Part shown: positions 10,013-21,017 of the stretch, piece by piece
How the letters are laid out: each line of letters begins with the position of its first letter
Numbering within the stretch: the stretch's first letter is position 1
DNA from: Emiliania huxleyi CCMP1516
Lineage: Eukaryota > Haptophyta > Isochrysidales > Noelaerhabdaceae
Direction: 5' to 3'
Length of the DNA stretch: 64,000 bases
NCBI RefSeq assembly: GCF_000372725.1
Contig: NW_005201338.1
Location: 304,484 to 368,483 of the forward strand
Notes under the pieces: model-generated
Told to the model about the DNA's origin: nothing
Seen by the model: the letters and a program-made list of their open reading frames with translations, nothing else
The model's database searches: none
Program-made: the position numbers and the translations under genes

Positions 10013-12356
10013 ATGTCGTACGCCAAGCTTTCCATCGCCCTTTTGCTGGCATCCGCCGGCACTGTCCAAGCCCACGGCTTCCTCACTTCTCCGAATCGGC
10101 GCAACGGCGAGTACGGGGTCACGAACCCCGGCAGAGGTGATTGCGGCAAATCCCTGAGCAACCACATGAACAACAACGGCTGCCAAGGCGGCTCTGCGTT
10201 CGTGTGCTTCACGGAGTGTGCGAGTTGGGGGGAGCTCGACAGCGAGGATTGCAAGGAGTGCGTGAGAGAGATCACTGAGGCGACACAGCCAATCAAGCTG
10301 GGAATTATGACGGAACCAATCAACCCGCTTCCCCGCGTCGGCGTTTGCGGCGAGGCGTGGCTTAGTGACAAGTTCCAAAACTGGTGGTCCACCAGCGTGA
10401 ACGAAGACAACGGCGAGCATTGGGAGATTACCAACATGCCCAAGGTCGGTGGTGGAAACATGATCGACTTGAAGATGCAAATCACGGCCTACCACCATGG
10501 GTGGTCCGAATTCCGCCTCTGTGAGTCTGATGGAGGGGCGGTGACGCAAGAGTGCTTCAACGAACATGTTCTCGAGATTGACCCCGTCCACGCCACGGAA
10601 ACCTACGCCGGCAAGATGTCTAAACCCCCAGGGGATGGCGCGCGGCTGCCGACGGACCCGACCGACTACACGGCACTCTCGCCGCACACGCGTTGCGACG
10701 GGCCAACACAGGGCAAGAATGGCAATCTGATCTGGACGAAGTACCCGGAGGTGTTGGCCCCGGCGGGTGCTTGCTGCAATGATGGCGGGACCTGCTCGGA
10801 CCCTGCGAGCAACACTGACCGCTGGGTTCTCCCCGCGATTAACGCCTCCATTCCCGTTGAGGGGCCCGGCACCGTCGTCCATAGCATGAACGGTCCGATT
10901 GAGATGAATGGCGTGTACACTGTGCGCCTCAAGATCCCCTCCACCGTGGATTGTGAGACCAAGACGTGCACGGTGCAGTGGCTGTACATGACCGGCAACA
11001 CCGTCGACGGTTACCCCGAGACCTTCAAGAACTGCGCGGACTTCCGAGTGATCGAGGCAAGCGACACGCCGTCGCCATCACCGTCGCCTTCGCCGCAGCC
11101 TTCGCCGTCTGCACCGTCGCCCTCGCCCTCACCAGACGTGTCGCCCTCCCCGTCGCCATCACCGTCGCCTGACGTCTCGCCCTTGCCCTCGCCGCCACCT
11201 TCGGCGTCCCCCACGCCACCTCCGCCACGCTCCCCGGGCGGCGGCGGCCAGTCTTGCGGCGAGTGCGATTGCTCGCAGTGCGTGCCGACTCCTGCCTACT
11301 CGGCCCCGGAGTGGGGCTACGACATCTTCTGCGCAAATGCCAACTACGAGGCTTGCGCGGCTGGCGGGGCGTACTCTGACCGCTGCACGTGCGCGTCGGT
11401 CGACATGTTCCAGAACATGTTCCCAGACGCCTCGAGCCTGGACACCCTCACCAGCACGCCGTCGGCTCTGGTCTCGTGTCCCGAGTGCGTCACCAACGCG
11501 CAGGGGTCAAAGTCTTGCGCGCCGTGCTACGTCGCCAAAAAGTGGAAGGAGTTTGCCGGCGGACGCTTCGCGGCCGACTGCGTCAACGCCATGTCCGTCG
11601 CCCTTGGTGAGGGCATCATGCCGGCCAGTCCGACCATGTACATCACTGACTTCTGTTGTGGACCCGACGGGATGAACTGCCAGAGCTGCTGGGCAGGGCC
11701 CGGGGGCGGGCCGCCGCTCTCGCTCGAGGAGTTCCTCGTGCGCACCGACGTCTTCGACCTTGACCAGTCGCCGTACGACGGGCAGGACACGCTGGGTCCG
11801 TGGCAAACGCTGACGGCGGTGGTGAAGGCTGAAGATCTCGACGTCCGCATCTCCGAGGCGGTCGGGTATGTCGAGTCGTGCTGCATGTCGGGTGTCGTCA
11901 CCGTTCAGCCCCCGCCCAACTCCGAGGCGCGCTGGTGCGGAGTCGCCCCGTACCCCGCGGGCAACTGCCCCAACGAGGAGGGCGGCGTGTGCCCGAGCAA
12001 CCCCAACCAGCCGCCGGGAGCATTCCCCATCTCGACCATCCAGGTGCGACGCTAGTCCATCCCGCCCGACGCCGCACCCGCATCTCCACAACGATCAAGC
12101 GGCCCATCACATCAGCATCACACCCCGTGCCGCGCCCGTGCGTCCACAGGCATCGGCGGTCGACCCCCCCCTCACTTGGTGCGGTTGCGTCACGGCGGGC
12201 GGTGCGACCACGGGCTACAGTGGCCGCTGCTCCCAAGGCCGCGACGACTTTTACACCCAGTACGAGGCCCTTGCGACGGCAATCTGCGACGCCGTGGACG
12301 CCGAGGCGCCTGCGAAGGCAAAGGTGGCGCGGGGCGCTCTCCTCTTTGGCGCCTGA
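10013..12356 (+). CDS. Secreted lytic polysaccharide monooxygenase-like protein
   Basis: ATG at 10013. Exon 1 is 10013-12043 and exon 2 is 12150-12356, with a 106-nt intron (CAG|GTGCGA to CCACAG, phase 0). Product about 745 residues; reading through the intron would stop at 12055 (680 codons). Residues 1-20 are a signal peptide ending VQA, followed directly by His21 in HGFLTSPNRR, the mature N-terminal histidine of an LPMO copper brace. The second brace histidine is in AYHHGWSEF (H161/H162), and NCADF near residue 343 matches the conserved end of chitin-binding type 4/AA10-AA15 domains. A Ser-Pro linker (about 350-405) joins a Cys-rich C-terminal region of about 330 residues with repeated CC and CxxC that I do not recognise. 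Expected role: copper-dependent oxidative cleavage of chitin, cellulose or cell-wall polysaccharide outside the cell. Substrate unknown. Confidence 0.85.
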
Positions 12357-13491
12357 GGATTAGAGGCAGCGCCTGTCGCACATGTAGCAGCCCTGCTTGT
12401 GCTCAGCTGCTCACCACTGTAGATTACCATGTCGAATAGATTACTGTCGAATGACCGCGCGAAGAGAGCTGTTTGTTGTTTAGAAGAAGCGTGTCTTTTT
12501 GTTGTTTAGAAGTGTTTGTTGTTAGAAGTGTTTGTTGTTTAGAAGTGTGCCGCGGGTTTTTGGGGAGTGGGTCTGGTGGGGGCTGGGGGTCAGAGCTCAG
12601 ACTCGCACTCGGTGTAGCTTTTTTTTTGAAATTTGGGCATGTAAGGATCAAGCCTCACAGTTTGCTTTGCGCATTAGGCATTGCGGGCCCGGGGACACCC
12701 GCCGGACTGGGGTCTTTCCCCTAAGCTATAGTCTCCCCTCTCGCAACACCACTTGGTGGATCTCTCTAGCGTTTTGGCTCACCTTTGATCCCGCCCCGGA
12801 CCTGTTCGGCCCACTCCCTCCACGAACGGCTGGCGTGTACATCTTGAAACCACCTCGGGGCCCCGCCCCGCCGGCCAGCGGGCGAGACGCGTCTGCATCC
12901 TCTGGCACCGGAGAGACCGATCGAGAGCGGCCTCCCACTAGATGTTCCGACTCGCTCTCCTCCACCTCGCTCGCGCTCAGCTTGGGGAGGCCGGCGCGCC
13001 TAATGGGGTGGGGGGGTGGGGGGGTGGGTGGGGGTGGGGGGGGTGTCCTTCGCAGGAAGTGCCGCGGCGCCTCGCTCCATCGCATGGATGCCATGCATGC
13101 ACCTCGGCTGTTCTCGGCTGCTCTGTCTAGAGTAGCCTCTGCTGTCTCTGCTCTCCTCTCGGCTAGTCTCGACGCCTCGCGGCGGTCCACTGGCTGTGCT
13201 TTGGGATTGCCCGCCCGCCCACGAACGGCCTCCGGGATTCAAACAAAAAATAGCCAAGGCCCTCTCGCAACCCCTCCGACCCCCTGGGACCCGTGGGCGT
13301 CGAAGAGGCGCTCTCGGGGGGCCGTTCTGAGTTCATACTACCTCGAAGTACAATATACTGCGTCAAAGCACCGGCCCTGAGTCCGCGCTTGCTTGTTGAG
13401 CACTTGAGCACTGGATAGGGTCGACTCCGCATGGTACGGGACCCCTCGATCGTCTCGCCCTCCCTCACTGGTGTGTTCATTGGGGGGGGTC
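12357..13491. other. Non-coding spacer with G-rich tract
   Basis: No gene seen. Contains imperfect gttgtttagaagtgt repeats (12473-12548), and a G-tract at about 13006-13042 made of runs of four to eight G separated by single T, a candidate G-quadruplex. The phrase gagcacttgagcactggata at about 13398 recurs at about 22463. Confidence 0.5.
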
Positions 13492-13890
13492 ATACTTGCT
13501 TGTTCTTTTGCTTGTTGATCCAGTCGGTACGCTCCTTGCGCGCCTGCTTGTTGATGTTGTCGGCGTCGCCCGCCACCGCCGCCTTGGAGATCTGCTGCGT
13601 GTGGTGGACGACGAGGAGGAGGCGCTCGCCGACGCCGCCCCGTACACCGTCCGGTCCGTGTTGGTGCCCGCCGCCTCCTTGGCGAACACGTGGAGGAACT
13701 GCTTGGTGGGCGGCGCAATGCCTCCCAAAGTTTCCACTAGCACCAGCCGCGTTATGGCTTTCTTGACCCAATTTGGTATCGTAGTAATTCGTCACGAGCC
13801 CGTATCCGTCTTGACCAACCCCTTTCCCTACGCGTGCGAAAGAAATAGCTGCGAACCCGTCCGGCACGAAAATCTTCTTTTTCGCACGAC
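13492..13890 (-). pseudogene. Decayed unknown gene, 3' portion
   Basis: Reading the minus strand, three protein-like stretches lie in different frames: one containing FVPDGFAAISFARVGKGVGQ, then VETLGGIAPPTKQFLHVF, then the HHTQQISKAAVAG tail ending at about 13492. The frame changes near 13760 and 13625 without clear splice sites, so frameshifts or short lost introns are likely. The tail is duplicated at 9426-9575. The family is not recognised. A mobile-element origin is possible but unproven. Confidence 0.5.
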
Positions 13891-13951
13891 ACCGGGGTGT
13901 CGCTGGTAAAATTCTTTTTCGGTCCTGCTCGACCGCGGCTCGGCGGTTCGG

Positions 13952-14617
13952 ATGCGCGCTCGCACTCGGCAATCCTGGAGACGGCGCTCGTCGCAGCGCC
14001 GCTGCAGCGCCGCGCCCGCTGCCGCCGTCCAACTCGAGCCTCGCCGCCGCTGGATGGTCGTCCGCGACTTCATCTCCGAGGCGGAGCGGCTTGCGCTCCT
14101 CAAGAAGGCCAACACGCACCTGCAGCGAGGCGAGCTGCATCCAAACGCGTGCGGTCCCTGCCGCTACTACGCCAAGGCCGACGACGCGCCCGCACTCTAC
14201 GTCGACGCGCTCCTCAAGGCGCTCACGCGCCGGGCTGAGCGTTGCCTCTGGCTTGAAGGCGTGCCTCCCGACCAGATCCTTGGCCGCGTCATCTCTCTCA
14301 TCCAGCCGGGAGGCTTCATCCACCGGCACACCGACGCGTACGACCATGGCGTGCCGGGCAGCCGGCCGGAGCGACACCACCTCCGCTGCAATATTGTCGT
14401 GTCGCTGCAGCACCCCTCCGGCCGGCCCGTCATTGAGGGGGAGGCGCTCGAGGTGGGCGAGCGCGACATGTGGGTCTTCACCGCGTCGAGGCACATGCAC
14501 CAAACGGCGCCGCTGCAGGGCGGAGACGCGCGCGTGGTCTACGGCTTCGGCTGGAGCGTGCCGAGCGACCACGCGCTGCGGCAGCCGCCCGAGCGCGCCG
14601 TGTGGGCCGAAGACTAG
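13952..14617 (+). CDS. 2-oxoglutarate/Fe(II)-dependent dioxygenase
   Basis: ATG at 13952, 221 residues in a single exon. The first 34 residues are Arg/Ala/Ser-rich and could be an organelle-targeting peptide; Met35 (MVVRDFISEAE) is an alternative start at the beginning of the folded domain. The HxD iron motif is His126-Thr-Asp128 in HRHTDAYD, the distal histidine is His181 or His183 in RHMHQTAP, and Arg194 in ARVVYGFGW is the likely 2-oxoglutarate ligand. This order matches compact prolyl-4-hydroxylase/AlkB-type oxygenases. The substrate (protein, nucleic acid or small molecule) cannot be deduced. Confidence 0.75.
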   Translation: MRARTRQSWRRRSSQRRCSAAPAAAVQLEPRRRWMVVRDFISEAERLALLKKANTHLQRGELHPNACGPCRYYAKADDAPALYVDALLKALTRRAERCLWLEGVPPDQILGRVISLIQPGGFIHRHTDAYDHGVPGSRPERHHLRCNIVVSLQHPSGRPVIEGEALEVGERDMWVFTASRHMHQTAPLQGGDARVVYGFGWSVPSDHALRQPPERAVWAED

Positions 14618-14795
14618 CACTACGAGGTGAGCAGGACCTCGACAGTTATAAGGTAAGGTAAGGTAAGGTAAACTTCTCCACACACACGAGGTGGTGGGGC
14701 AAGGGGGGGCAACCCTCGCATCTCCACGTATGACGACAGGAGCCCCACGGCATTCAAATAAGTGCAAGGGGCGCCCACAGTGCGCGTGGGTGAGC

Positions 14796-14906
<111 letters not shown>

Positions 14907-15092
14907 ACAGTTATCAGTTTTCAGTAGTGGGACAAAAACATACACGCACATGACGAAACGGCATCGATCACCTTGGTCCTTGACCGTTCACACCTCAAAC
15001 AGGAAGCCGACCGGCGCACGCGGAGCTACGTAGCGACCCACCGCGAGACTTCTTGGTGCGCGAAACACTGGCGACGAACGCCTCCTCGCTCT

Positions 15093-15118
15093 CTAGCCAC
15101 CGCCACCGCCATCGCCGC

Positions 15119-15150
<32 letters not shown>

Positions 15151-15950
15151 CCGCCCGGCATGGCGACCGCGGCCTTCAGCTTCTTGAGCGGCATCGGCTG
15201 GATCCACAGCCGTCCCGGGCCCGTCATCTCATTCAGGAAGAGGCCCTCGCCGCCGCAGCAGCACATGAGCAGGCCACCCGCGCGGCGGACTGACAGGTTG
15301 ACCGAGGGCTCCCAGGCTAGGAGCGAGGAGGTGTCGATCACGTAGACCTCTCCTGGCGCGAGGCTCTTCTCAACGATCGCGCCGCCGCCGCAGAGGAAGG
15401 CCACGCCGTCGCCCGTCATGACATTGTAGAAAAGACCCTGCCCGCCGCAGCAAGCGGCGCCGACGGTGTCCGCGCGCTTGATGGAGAACTCGGTGGTGGT
15501 CGCGACAGAGGCGAACCACGCGCTCGCACTGAGGTGCAGCCCGTTGTAGTTGGACATGTCAAACGGGACAACCTTGGCTGGCCACGAGGGCGACGCTGCC
15601 ATCGGGACGTCCTGGAACGTCTTGTTCTCAAACATCAGGCGAAACAACGAGCCGCCCGCGCAGCAGGCCCGCATGCACGCCTGGCCAAAGCCGCCGTCCG
15701 TGCCAATCTCGGGCATCAGTGACGCGTGCATGTGCACCATCTTGCCAGGTTCCATGCGCATCACCTGCCCCGGCCGCAGCATCACCTCCACCGACTGCGC
15801 CTCGTCGCCGAGGATCTGGTAGGTGACTCCGTTCTCGCTCACGGCAGTCTTTGGCTTGGTCGTGTAGACTAGACCCGAGAGGAGCGGGGTCCCGACCACG
15901 GGCTCGGCCGCATCGTCGGAGGGCAAGAGGGGCATCGCGGACAGGGCCAT
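15093..15950 (-). CDS. AIM24 family protein
   Basis: ATG at 15950, 285 residues, single exon. The sequence follows the AIM24/TIGR00266 pattern: an N-terminal extension, then a beta-rich core with SVEVMLRPGQVMRMEPGKMV, a middle module with ACCGGQGLFYNVMTGDG and LAPGEVYVIDTSSLLAWE, and the C-terminal GEGLFLNEMTGPGRLWIQ. In yeast, AIM24 is mitochondrial and supports inner-membrane organisation; bacterial homologues are uncharacterised. The C terminus is a poly-Gly tail of about 20 residues encoded by a GCC/GGC repeat that may be polymorphic. The gene is divergent from the kinesin gene across about 500 bp, which probably holds both promoters. Confidence 0.85.
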
Positions 15951-16450
15951 GTCGCCGAGGAACTGTGAGGCGGGGTGTCTTTTCTGGCCGCGTCAGAAAA
16001 CCGCGCGGATTTCTCTCTATTTCTTTCTACTTTCTAAGCGACCAGCGTAACGGGAGCCGCCAGCGACCAGCACAAAGAAACGATATTAGCGGCGCCGCGG
16101 CTGCTCACTCTGTTTGTCCCTGGGGGGGTCGACGAGCCCCCCCCCCGGGGGGATCAGAAGTGATAAATTGATGCACTTGATGCAAGCAAGGAAGGAGCAA
16201 GGGTGCCATTGTGCGCTACTACCTACAAAAAAAGTTGTTTGTGTGTCTAAGTTGCCCAACAGCCCAAGTCAGACACTGAAGCCTCTGTTAGCGGAGCTAG
16301 ATCTGACGGTGGTCGGTGGTGAACACGGCTCTCATTCGCTCCTCCGCGCCCGTCACCGCTCACGTAGCGCTCCACGTGCCGTCCCGGCCGCCCGCGCTTA
16401 CTCGTAAAGAGACATCGTTTCATCCGACGTTTCGGGCACCACGCGGCTGC
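15951..16450. promoter_or_regulatory. Divergent intergenic region, AIM24-like and kinesin
   Basis: About 500 bp between two divergent starts. The kinesin frame stays open upstream to about 16316 but without an ATG, so an unseen 5' exon of the kinesin could lie here. No specific motif is recognised. Confidence 0.4.
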
Positions 16451-18610
16451 ATGCAGGCGGTCCGTGAGCGCTTGACGGTGGCGGTCCGCGCCCGTTCGGT
16501 GAGCAACCCGGACCACATTCAGATCCGCCCCGCGAGCAGCACCGTCCGGGTGGTGCTGCCGCCAGAGCTCGCGAGCGCAAGGTCCGACAACCAGAGGTCG
16601 TCGTGGGAGTGGACATACGATCACGTCTTTGGTGGCGAGTCGAGCCAGGAGAAGATCTTTGACGAGACCGTCGCACCGGTGGTGGACGCCGTGCTCCGCG
16701 GCTACAATGGCACGGTGCTCTGCTTTGGACAGACGGGAAGCGGCAAGACGTACACGCACACTGGCTCAATGAGTCAGTTTGCACAGCGCGGCGTCGCGCC
16801 TCGCGCCATCGCCCGCGTGTTCAGCCACGCAGCTAGCCAGCCCCAGTACGAAACCTTGGTGACCGCCTCGTACCTTGAGATCTACAACGACACCCTCGTC
16901 GACTTGCTGACGGAGCTTCCGGGGCCGGGGCCCGAATCGCTCTCGCTGGTCGATTGCGAGTCCAGCACAACTGTGCGCGGCCTCCGCGCCGTGGCGGTCG
17001 CGGACGAGGCGGCGGCGCTCGAAGTGCTCTTTACCGGTGAAAGACGGCGCTCTGTCTCCTGCCACCAGCTCAACGACCGCTCCTCGAGAGGGCACGCAGT
17101 CTTCACGTTGTCGATGGAGTTCCGCTCGCGCGTCGAGTCGAGCGGGCGCGTCACGCGCGCAAAGTTGGTCTTCGTCGACCTGGCCGGCTCCGAACGGCTG
17201 AAGAAGACACAGACGTCCGGCTGCCTGCGCGGGGAGTCGGTCTACATCAACCAGTCCCTCACCCACCTCGACCAAGTGGTCGTGGCGGCGGCCGTCTCGC
17301 GGGGCCACGTGCCTTACCGGAGGTCAAAGCTCACCCACCTTCTCAGGGACGCCATCGGCGGCAACTCAAAGACGCTGCTGATTGCAAACATGAGCGGCCA
17401 GGCGGCGCATCTCGAGGAGACCATCGCGACGCTCGAATTCGCCGCCCGCGCGCGCGCAGTCGTCAACAGCGCCTCGGTCGTGGAGGAGCTCGGGCCGGCG
17501 GCGCTGTTGCAAAAGTACCAGCGGGAGGTGTCGGACCTCAAGCGGGAGCTCGCGATGCGCGACTCCCTCGCGGACCGGCCCCGCGCATCGCACACGCCGC
17601 TGACCGCCACGCAGCGCACCGAGATGGAAGAGCGCGTCCGCGCCTACCTGGAGGGCCGCGGAGAGCTGCAAGCAAAGTCCATCCGCGACTTTGACGAGAT
17701 GCTCCTCGCCGCACGCTCGCTCTACGGCGCGAGCTCGAGCCGGCTGGAGGAGTTGCAGCAGAAGCTGGCCGCCGACGGGTCGGCAGACCACGCGCCAGCC
17801 TCGGCCGAGCCGCAGGTCGAAGATCGCGCGGGGGTCGGCACGGACGACGGCAAGTTGGAGGCAGGAGGCGGCATCTCGGTCGGGCTCGCCCAGGACGACG
17901 CTGTGCCAGCCGGCGGCATCGTCGGCGTCCCACGGGAAGCCTTTGTGGCCGCCGGGGAGGCGCGAGCGTCGCTAGCGACGGACTCGCGCGAGCTGCAGGC
18001 TGGGTGGCAAGAGGAGCCGCCCGCCTTTGATTCTTACAAGGAGGGGCCGGGCCTGCTGATCCAAGAGGCGCTTAGCGCGGCGAGGGAGGAGGTGCGCATC
18101 TTGAAGCGGCAGCACAGGTCCCTGGCGGCCGCAGTGAATGAGGCCAAGGCAGAGATCGATCGGTGCCGCGAGGGCAGCAAGGCGAAGGCGGAGGCGCGGA
18201 CACGAGCAGGCGCGGCCTCGATCAGTGCAGATGGCACGCTCATAATCGACGAGGAGGAGTACGCCCTCCTCCAGCGCCTGCGCGAGGCGAAGGCGCGATA
18301 CCGCGAACAGTACGAGAGGCTCACGGCGATGGCCACCCGCCTAAAGGCAAAGGCTGACGAGGAGACGGCTCTACGGCAGGAAGCGCTGGCGCGGTACGAG
18401 GGCTGGCGGGGCACGAGCTTGACCCAACCTCCAGAGACGGCGCCGGTGCCGGTCTCGAACGGTCTTGCAGCGGGCGACGAGGAGGCACTGTTCGAAAAAC
18501 TGCAGCTGGAGCGGATCCTGGCGGAGGCTCCAGATTCGCTCGCTTTTGTGAGGGCGTCCAGAGCGGCGTCGTTGTCGCGGCCGGCGACGCGTGGCGGGGC
18601 CAGGCGATAG
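16451..18610 (+). CDS. Kinesin motor protein, kinesin-9-like
   Basis: First in-frame ATG at 16451 gives 719 residues. The N-terminal motor (about 1-330) begins RLTVAVRARS and has P-loop GQTGSGKT (93-100), switch I SSRGH (211-215; most kinesins have SSRSH), switch II DLAGSE (243-248), and HVPYRRSKLTHLLRD. The segment just after the motor, with LLQKYQREVSDLKRELAMRD and a later YLEGRGE, is what I associate with kinesin-9 (KIF9/KLP1) proteins of the ciliary central pair. The C-terminal half is largely coiled coil, with Lys/Glu/Ala-rich heptads at about 530-680. Expected role: ATP-driven microtubule motor in the flagellum. The frame is uninterrupted, unlike the intron-rich genes nearby. Confidence 0.88.
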   Translation: MQAVRERLTVAVRARSVSNPDHIQIRPASSTVRVVLPPELASARSDNQRSSWEWTYDHVFGGESSQEKIFDETVAPVVDAVLRGYNGTVLCFGQTGSGKTYTHTGSMSQFAQRGVAPRAIARVFSHAASQPQYETLVTASYLEIYNDTLVDLLTELPGPGPESLSLVDCESSTTVRGLRAVAVADEAAALEVLFTGERRRSVSCHQLNDRSSRGHAVFTLSMEFRSRVESSGRVTRAKLVFVDLAGSERLKKTQTSGCLRGESVYINQSLTHLDQVVVAAAVSRGHVPYRRSKLTHLLRDAIGGNSKTLLIANMSGQAAHLEETIATLEFAARARAVVNSASVVEELGPAALLQKYQREVSDLKRELAMRDSLADRPRASHTPLTATQRTEMEERVRAYLEGRGELQAKSIRDFDEMLLAARSLYGASSSRLEELQQKLAADGSADHAPASAEPQVEDRAGVGTDDGKLEAGGGISVGLAQDDAVPAGGIVGVPREAFVAAGEARASLATDSRELQAGWQEEPPAFDSYKEGPGLLIQEALSAAREEVRILKRQHRSLAAAVNEAKAEIDRCREGSKAKAEARTRAGAASISADGTLIIDEEEYALLQRLREAKARYREQYERLTAMATRLKAKADEETALRQEALARYEGWRGTSLTQPPETAPVPVSNGLAAGDEEALFEKLQLERILAEAPDSLAFVRASRAASLSRPATRGGARR

Positions 18611-19351
18611 GGGGGTTGGATTAGCGTGGGGACCTGCGCGTCTGAGGTGTAAACACACTGTGCACATGACGACGCGGCTGCTTTTTTTCTTCTCGGCGGA
18701 TTTACTCCGGTGCGCGCTCCGCGCGGTGGCCGGGGGGGGCGCGGGACCGCCAAGTTCGCGCCCGTGTTCCCATGTCGCATAAATATATGTGAGCCCGGCA
18801 TGGGGGGAACATCTCCCACTACCCACTTTTCCTACTTTCTACGCTACTACAAGTATTAAAATGTGCATGACTTTTAACATCTGCGGGTGAGGGCGCCCGA
18901 GCCCCGCTGCTATTCACTCAGCACATGTGCTTGACCGCTGCGGCGGCCCGGCGGTGCCGGTTCGCGGCGCGCAGGCGGCGGCGCGGCGGCCATGCCGGCC
19001 CGCGCCGCCCTCGCGGGCACGGGGGCGCGCTCCGCACGCTGCCCGAAGGCCCCGATACCCTTAAGCCCAGTGTCACTGTGATGTGTGTGCAGTAGTGTGG
19101 GCGGGGTGCGTGTGTGTGTGAGTGTGTGTGAAGATGTGAAGTGACAAGAGTGTATCGTGTTATGTCACCTTTTACCTTTTTTCCACTATAGAGGGTAGAG
19201 CAGCCCAGGCGGGCCAGACGACAGAGAGGCGGCGCCGCTCGGAGCTAAGCAGACCGGTGTACATGGACGCGGCGGTGGCTCAATCGCTCTGAGCGCACAC
19301 AGCGGCGCCAGTGCCGCGCCCCCGTGAACTGCACGGTGCGCAGCCGCGGAG
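18611..19351. other. Spacer between convergent genes
   Basis: The 3' ends of the kinesin and VPS26 genes face each other across about 740 bp. No gene was seen. GT-rich and GC-rich low-complexity stretches lie near 19080-19140 and 18960-19040. Confidence 0.5.
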
Positions 19352-19802
19352 CTACGGCCCCTTGCGGTAGAAGAAGACCTCCTGCTGCTTAAAGTACCTG
19401 CGGTCCTCCTCGTCCACCAGAACCAGATTGAGGAAGTAGCGCACCGAGAATTTGTTGTTGACGTTGCGGAACGTGGGCGTCAGCTGGTCGAAGCCGGAAA
19501 GAAAGAGGCGGATCGGGATCGCCTCGCCGCGCACAGGTGCGCCGTCCATGATCTCATACCTGCAACGGGGCGCCAGACGCCAGTTGGGCACCAGAGGACG
19601 GAGGACCGAGGACGGAGGAGGAGGAGCGAGGCGCGAGGCGCGAGGCGGGCGCGGCACTTTGCGACGGTGTCCGACTCGGTGTAGGCGTTCGCGCCGACGC
19701 CCGACGACTCGCGCTTGATGATGGCGAGCTCCATGTGCCTGCAGCATCAAGGCATCCGTCAGCATGAAGGCGTCCGTCCGCCCCCTGGCGACTTTGGGCG
19801 CT

Positions 19803-19841
<39 letters not shown>

Positions 19842-20918
19842 GCACGCGCGCGCGCGTGGCTGCCAGGCCAATCCGTGCGAGAGGAAGTGCGTCGGAAGTG
19901 TCTCGGAGGTGTCCGTCGGGAGGGTGCGTGGCAGCACTTGATCCGTATCCGCACGAGGAGGAAGAAGATTTTGCCGAGGACGACCTCGCGCAAGTGGTAG
20001 CGGGACTTGTTGTACTCAAACTCAATGTGCAGGCAGTCCTCAATCCCAACCTGCTCCAGGTCCAATTGTAACTGAGGAGAGATGAAAGCCCGCGCCCGGC
20101 CCGCGAGCCACGGGGATCGGCGGCGGCACGTGCTGCCGAGGCTGGGTGCGAGGCGCGCGAGCGACTCGCGGGCGCGCCTCCATCTTGATGGCGTTGTTGC
20201 TCTCCGACTCGTCCACGGGCGTGGTCGTGTACACGCGGAACGTCTCCTCGTGCACCGCCTTTGCGCCATACGCCTTAGCGACGGTCAGCCGCAAAAAGTA
20301 GCGCAGCCGCATGTGGATGCCGTCGTACGACTCGTACCTGCGCGGCGGGTGGTGGTGCGGAGCGGGTGGAGTGGGTGCGGCAGCCTCCGGGGCGGCGGGG
20401 CACGGGGCGGGAGAGGGTTTGCGGGCGACGCGTCGCGGCGGCGGCGGATCCTCACGGCTTCTCGACGTCGGCAAACTCAAACGGGAACTCGGCCCGCCCC
20501 AGTAACTCGCCCGGCTCCGCCTGTGGACCCGGCGGAGTACGCGCCCATCGGCGCACGGACGCGGCGCGGGGCGGCGACTGGGCGGCGGTGGCAGCAGCAG
20601 CACGGGCAGAGGCACACGCGAGGCGCGCACCAGCTCCCTCACGAGCGAGGTGAACTCGGTGACCGTGCGGTCGAGCACCGACTCGATCTGGCCGATGAGC
20701 TCGAGGCGGATGCCCTGGTGCTCGATGCGCCGACCGCTCGGCGAGTCGACGTGCACGGTGCCGGAGATGGTGTCCTCCGGTCCAAACAGCAGCTGCTCTG
20801 CGTCGCGCTCGCCCACCCGCACCGTGACGGAGCGGCGAGAGTCGGCGTCGCCAAACCGCACCCCCATCTTGATACTCTCGCCGAAAAGCTCGGCAGCGCC
20901 CTTTCTGAGCGCCTTCAT
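19352..20918 (-). CDS. VPS26: Retromer subunit VPS26, six exons
   Basis: Exons: 20918-20631, 20520-20456, 20337-20178, 20050-19938, 19738-19658, 19559-19352, giving 304 residues, the usual VPS26 length. Diagnostic stretches are EHQGIRLELIGQIE, FPFEFADVEKPYESYDG, VGIEDCLHIEFEYNKS, AKYEIMDGAPVRGE and KFSVRYFLNLVLVDEEDR. All phases match. Introns 1, 2, 4 and 5 are GT-AG. Intron 3 (20177-20051) is best read as GC-AG after ATG GAG, because the family runs IKME-VGIED; a GT 12 nt further on would add ARPR. VPS26 is the arrestin-fold subunit of retromer, which sorts cargo from endosomes to Golgi or plasma membrane. ATG at 20918 is preferred because upstream sequence is unrelated to the family and enters dispersed repeat A. 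Confidence 0.93.
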
Positions 20919-21017
20919 GCTGCACAGTGCCACCGACGCCGAGTCGGGCAAGCAAAGGAGAAACGTGTCGGGCCCTGAGTGACGATGTCGTGAGAGTGTA
21001 CGTCGTGCTTGTGTCTG

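Noticed and set aside
12726-13190. 154-codon minus-strand ORF between LPMO and the decayed gene
   Set aside because: Arg/Pro/Ser-rich, covers the G-tract complement (poly-Pro), and shows no family resemblance.
16316-16450. Extra 45-residue N terminus for the kinesin
   Set aside because: It begins at GTG rather than ATG and has no motor-domain similarity; ATG at 16451 starts just before the first motor strand.
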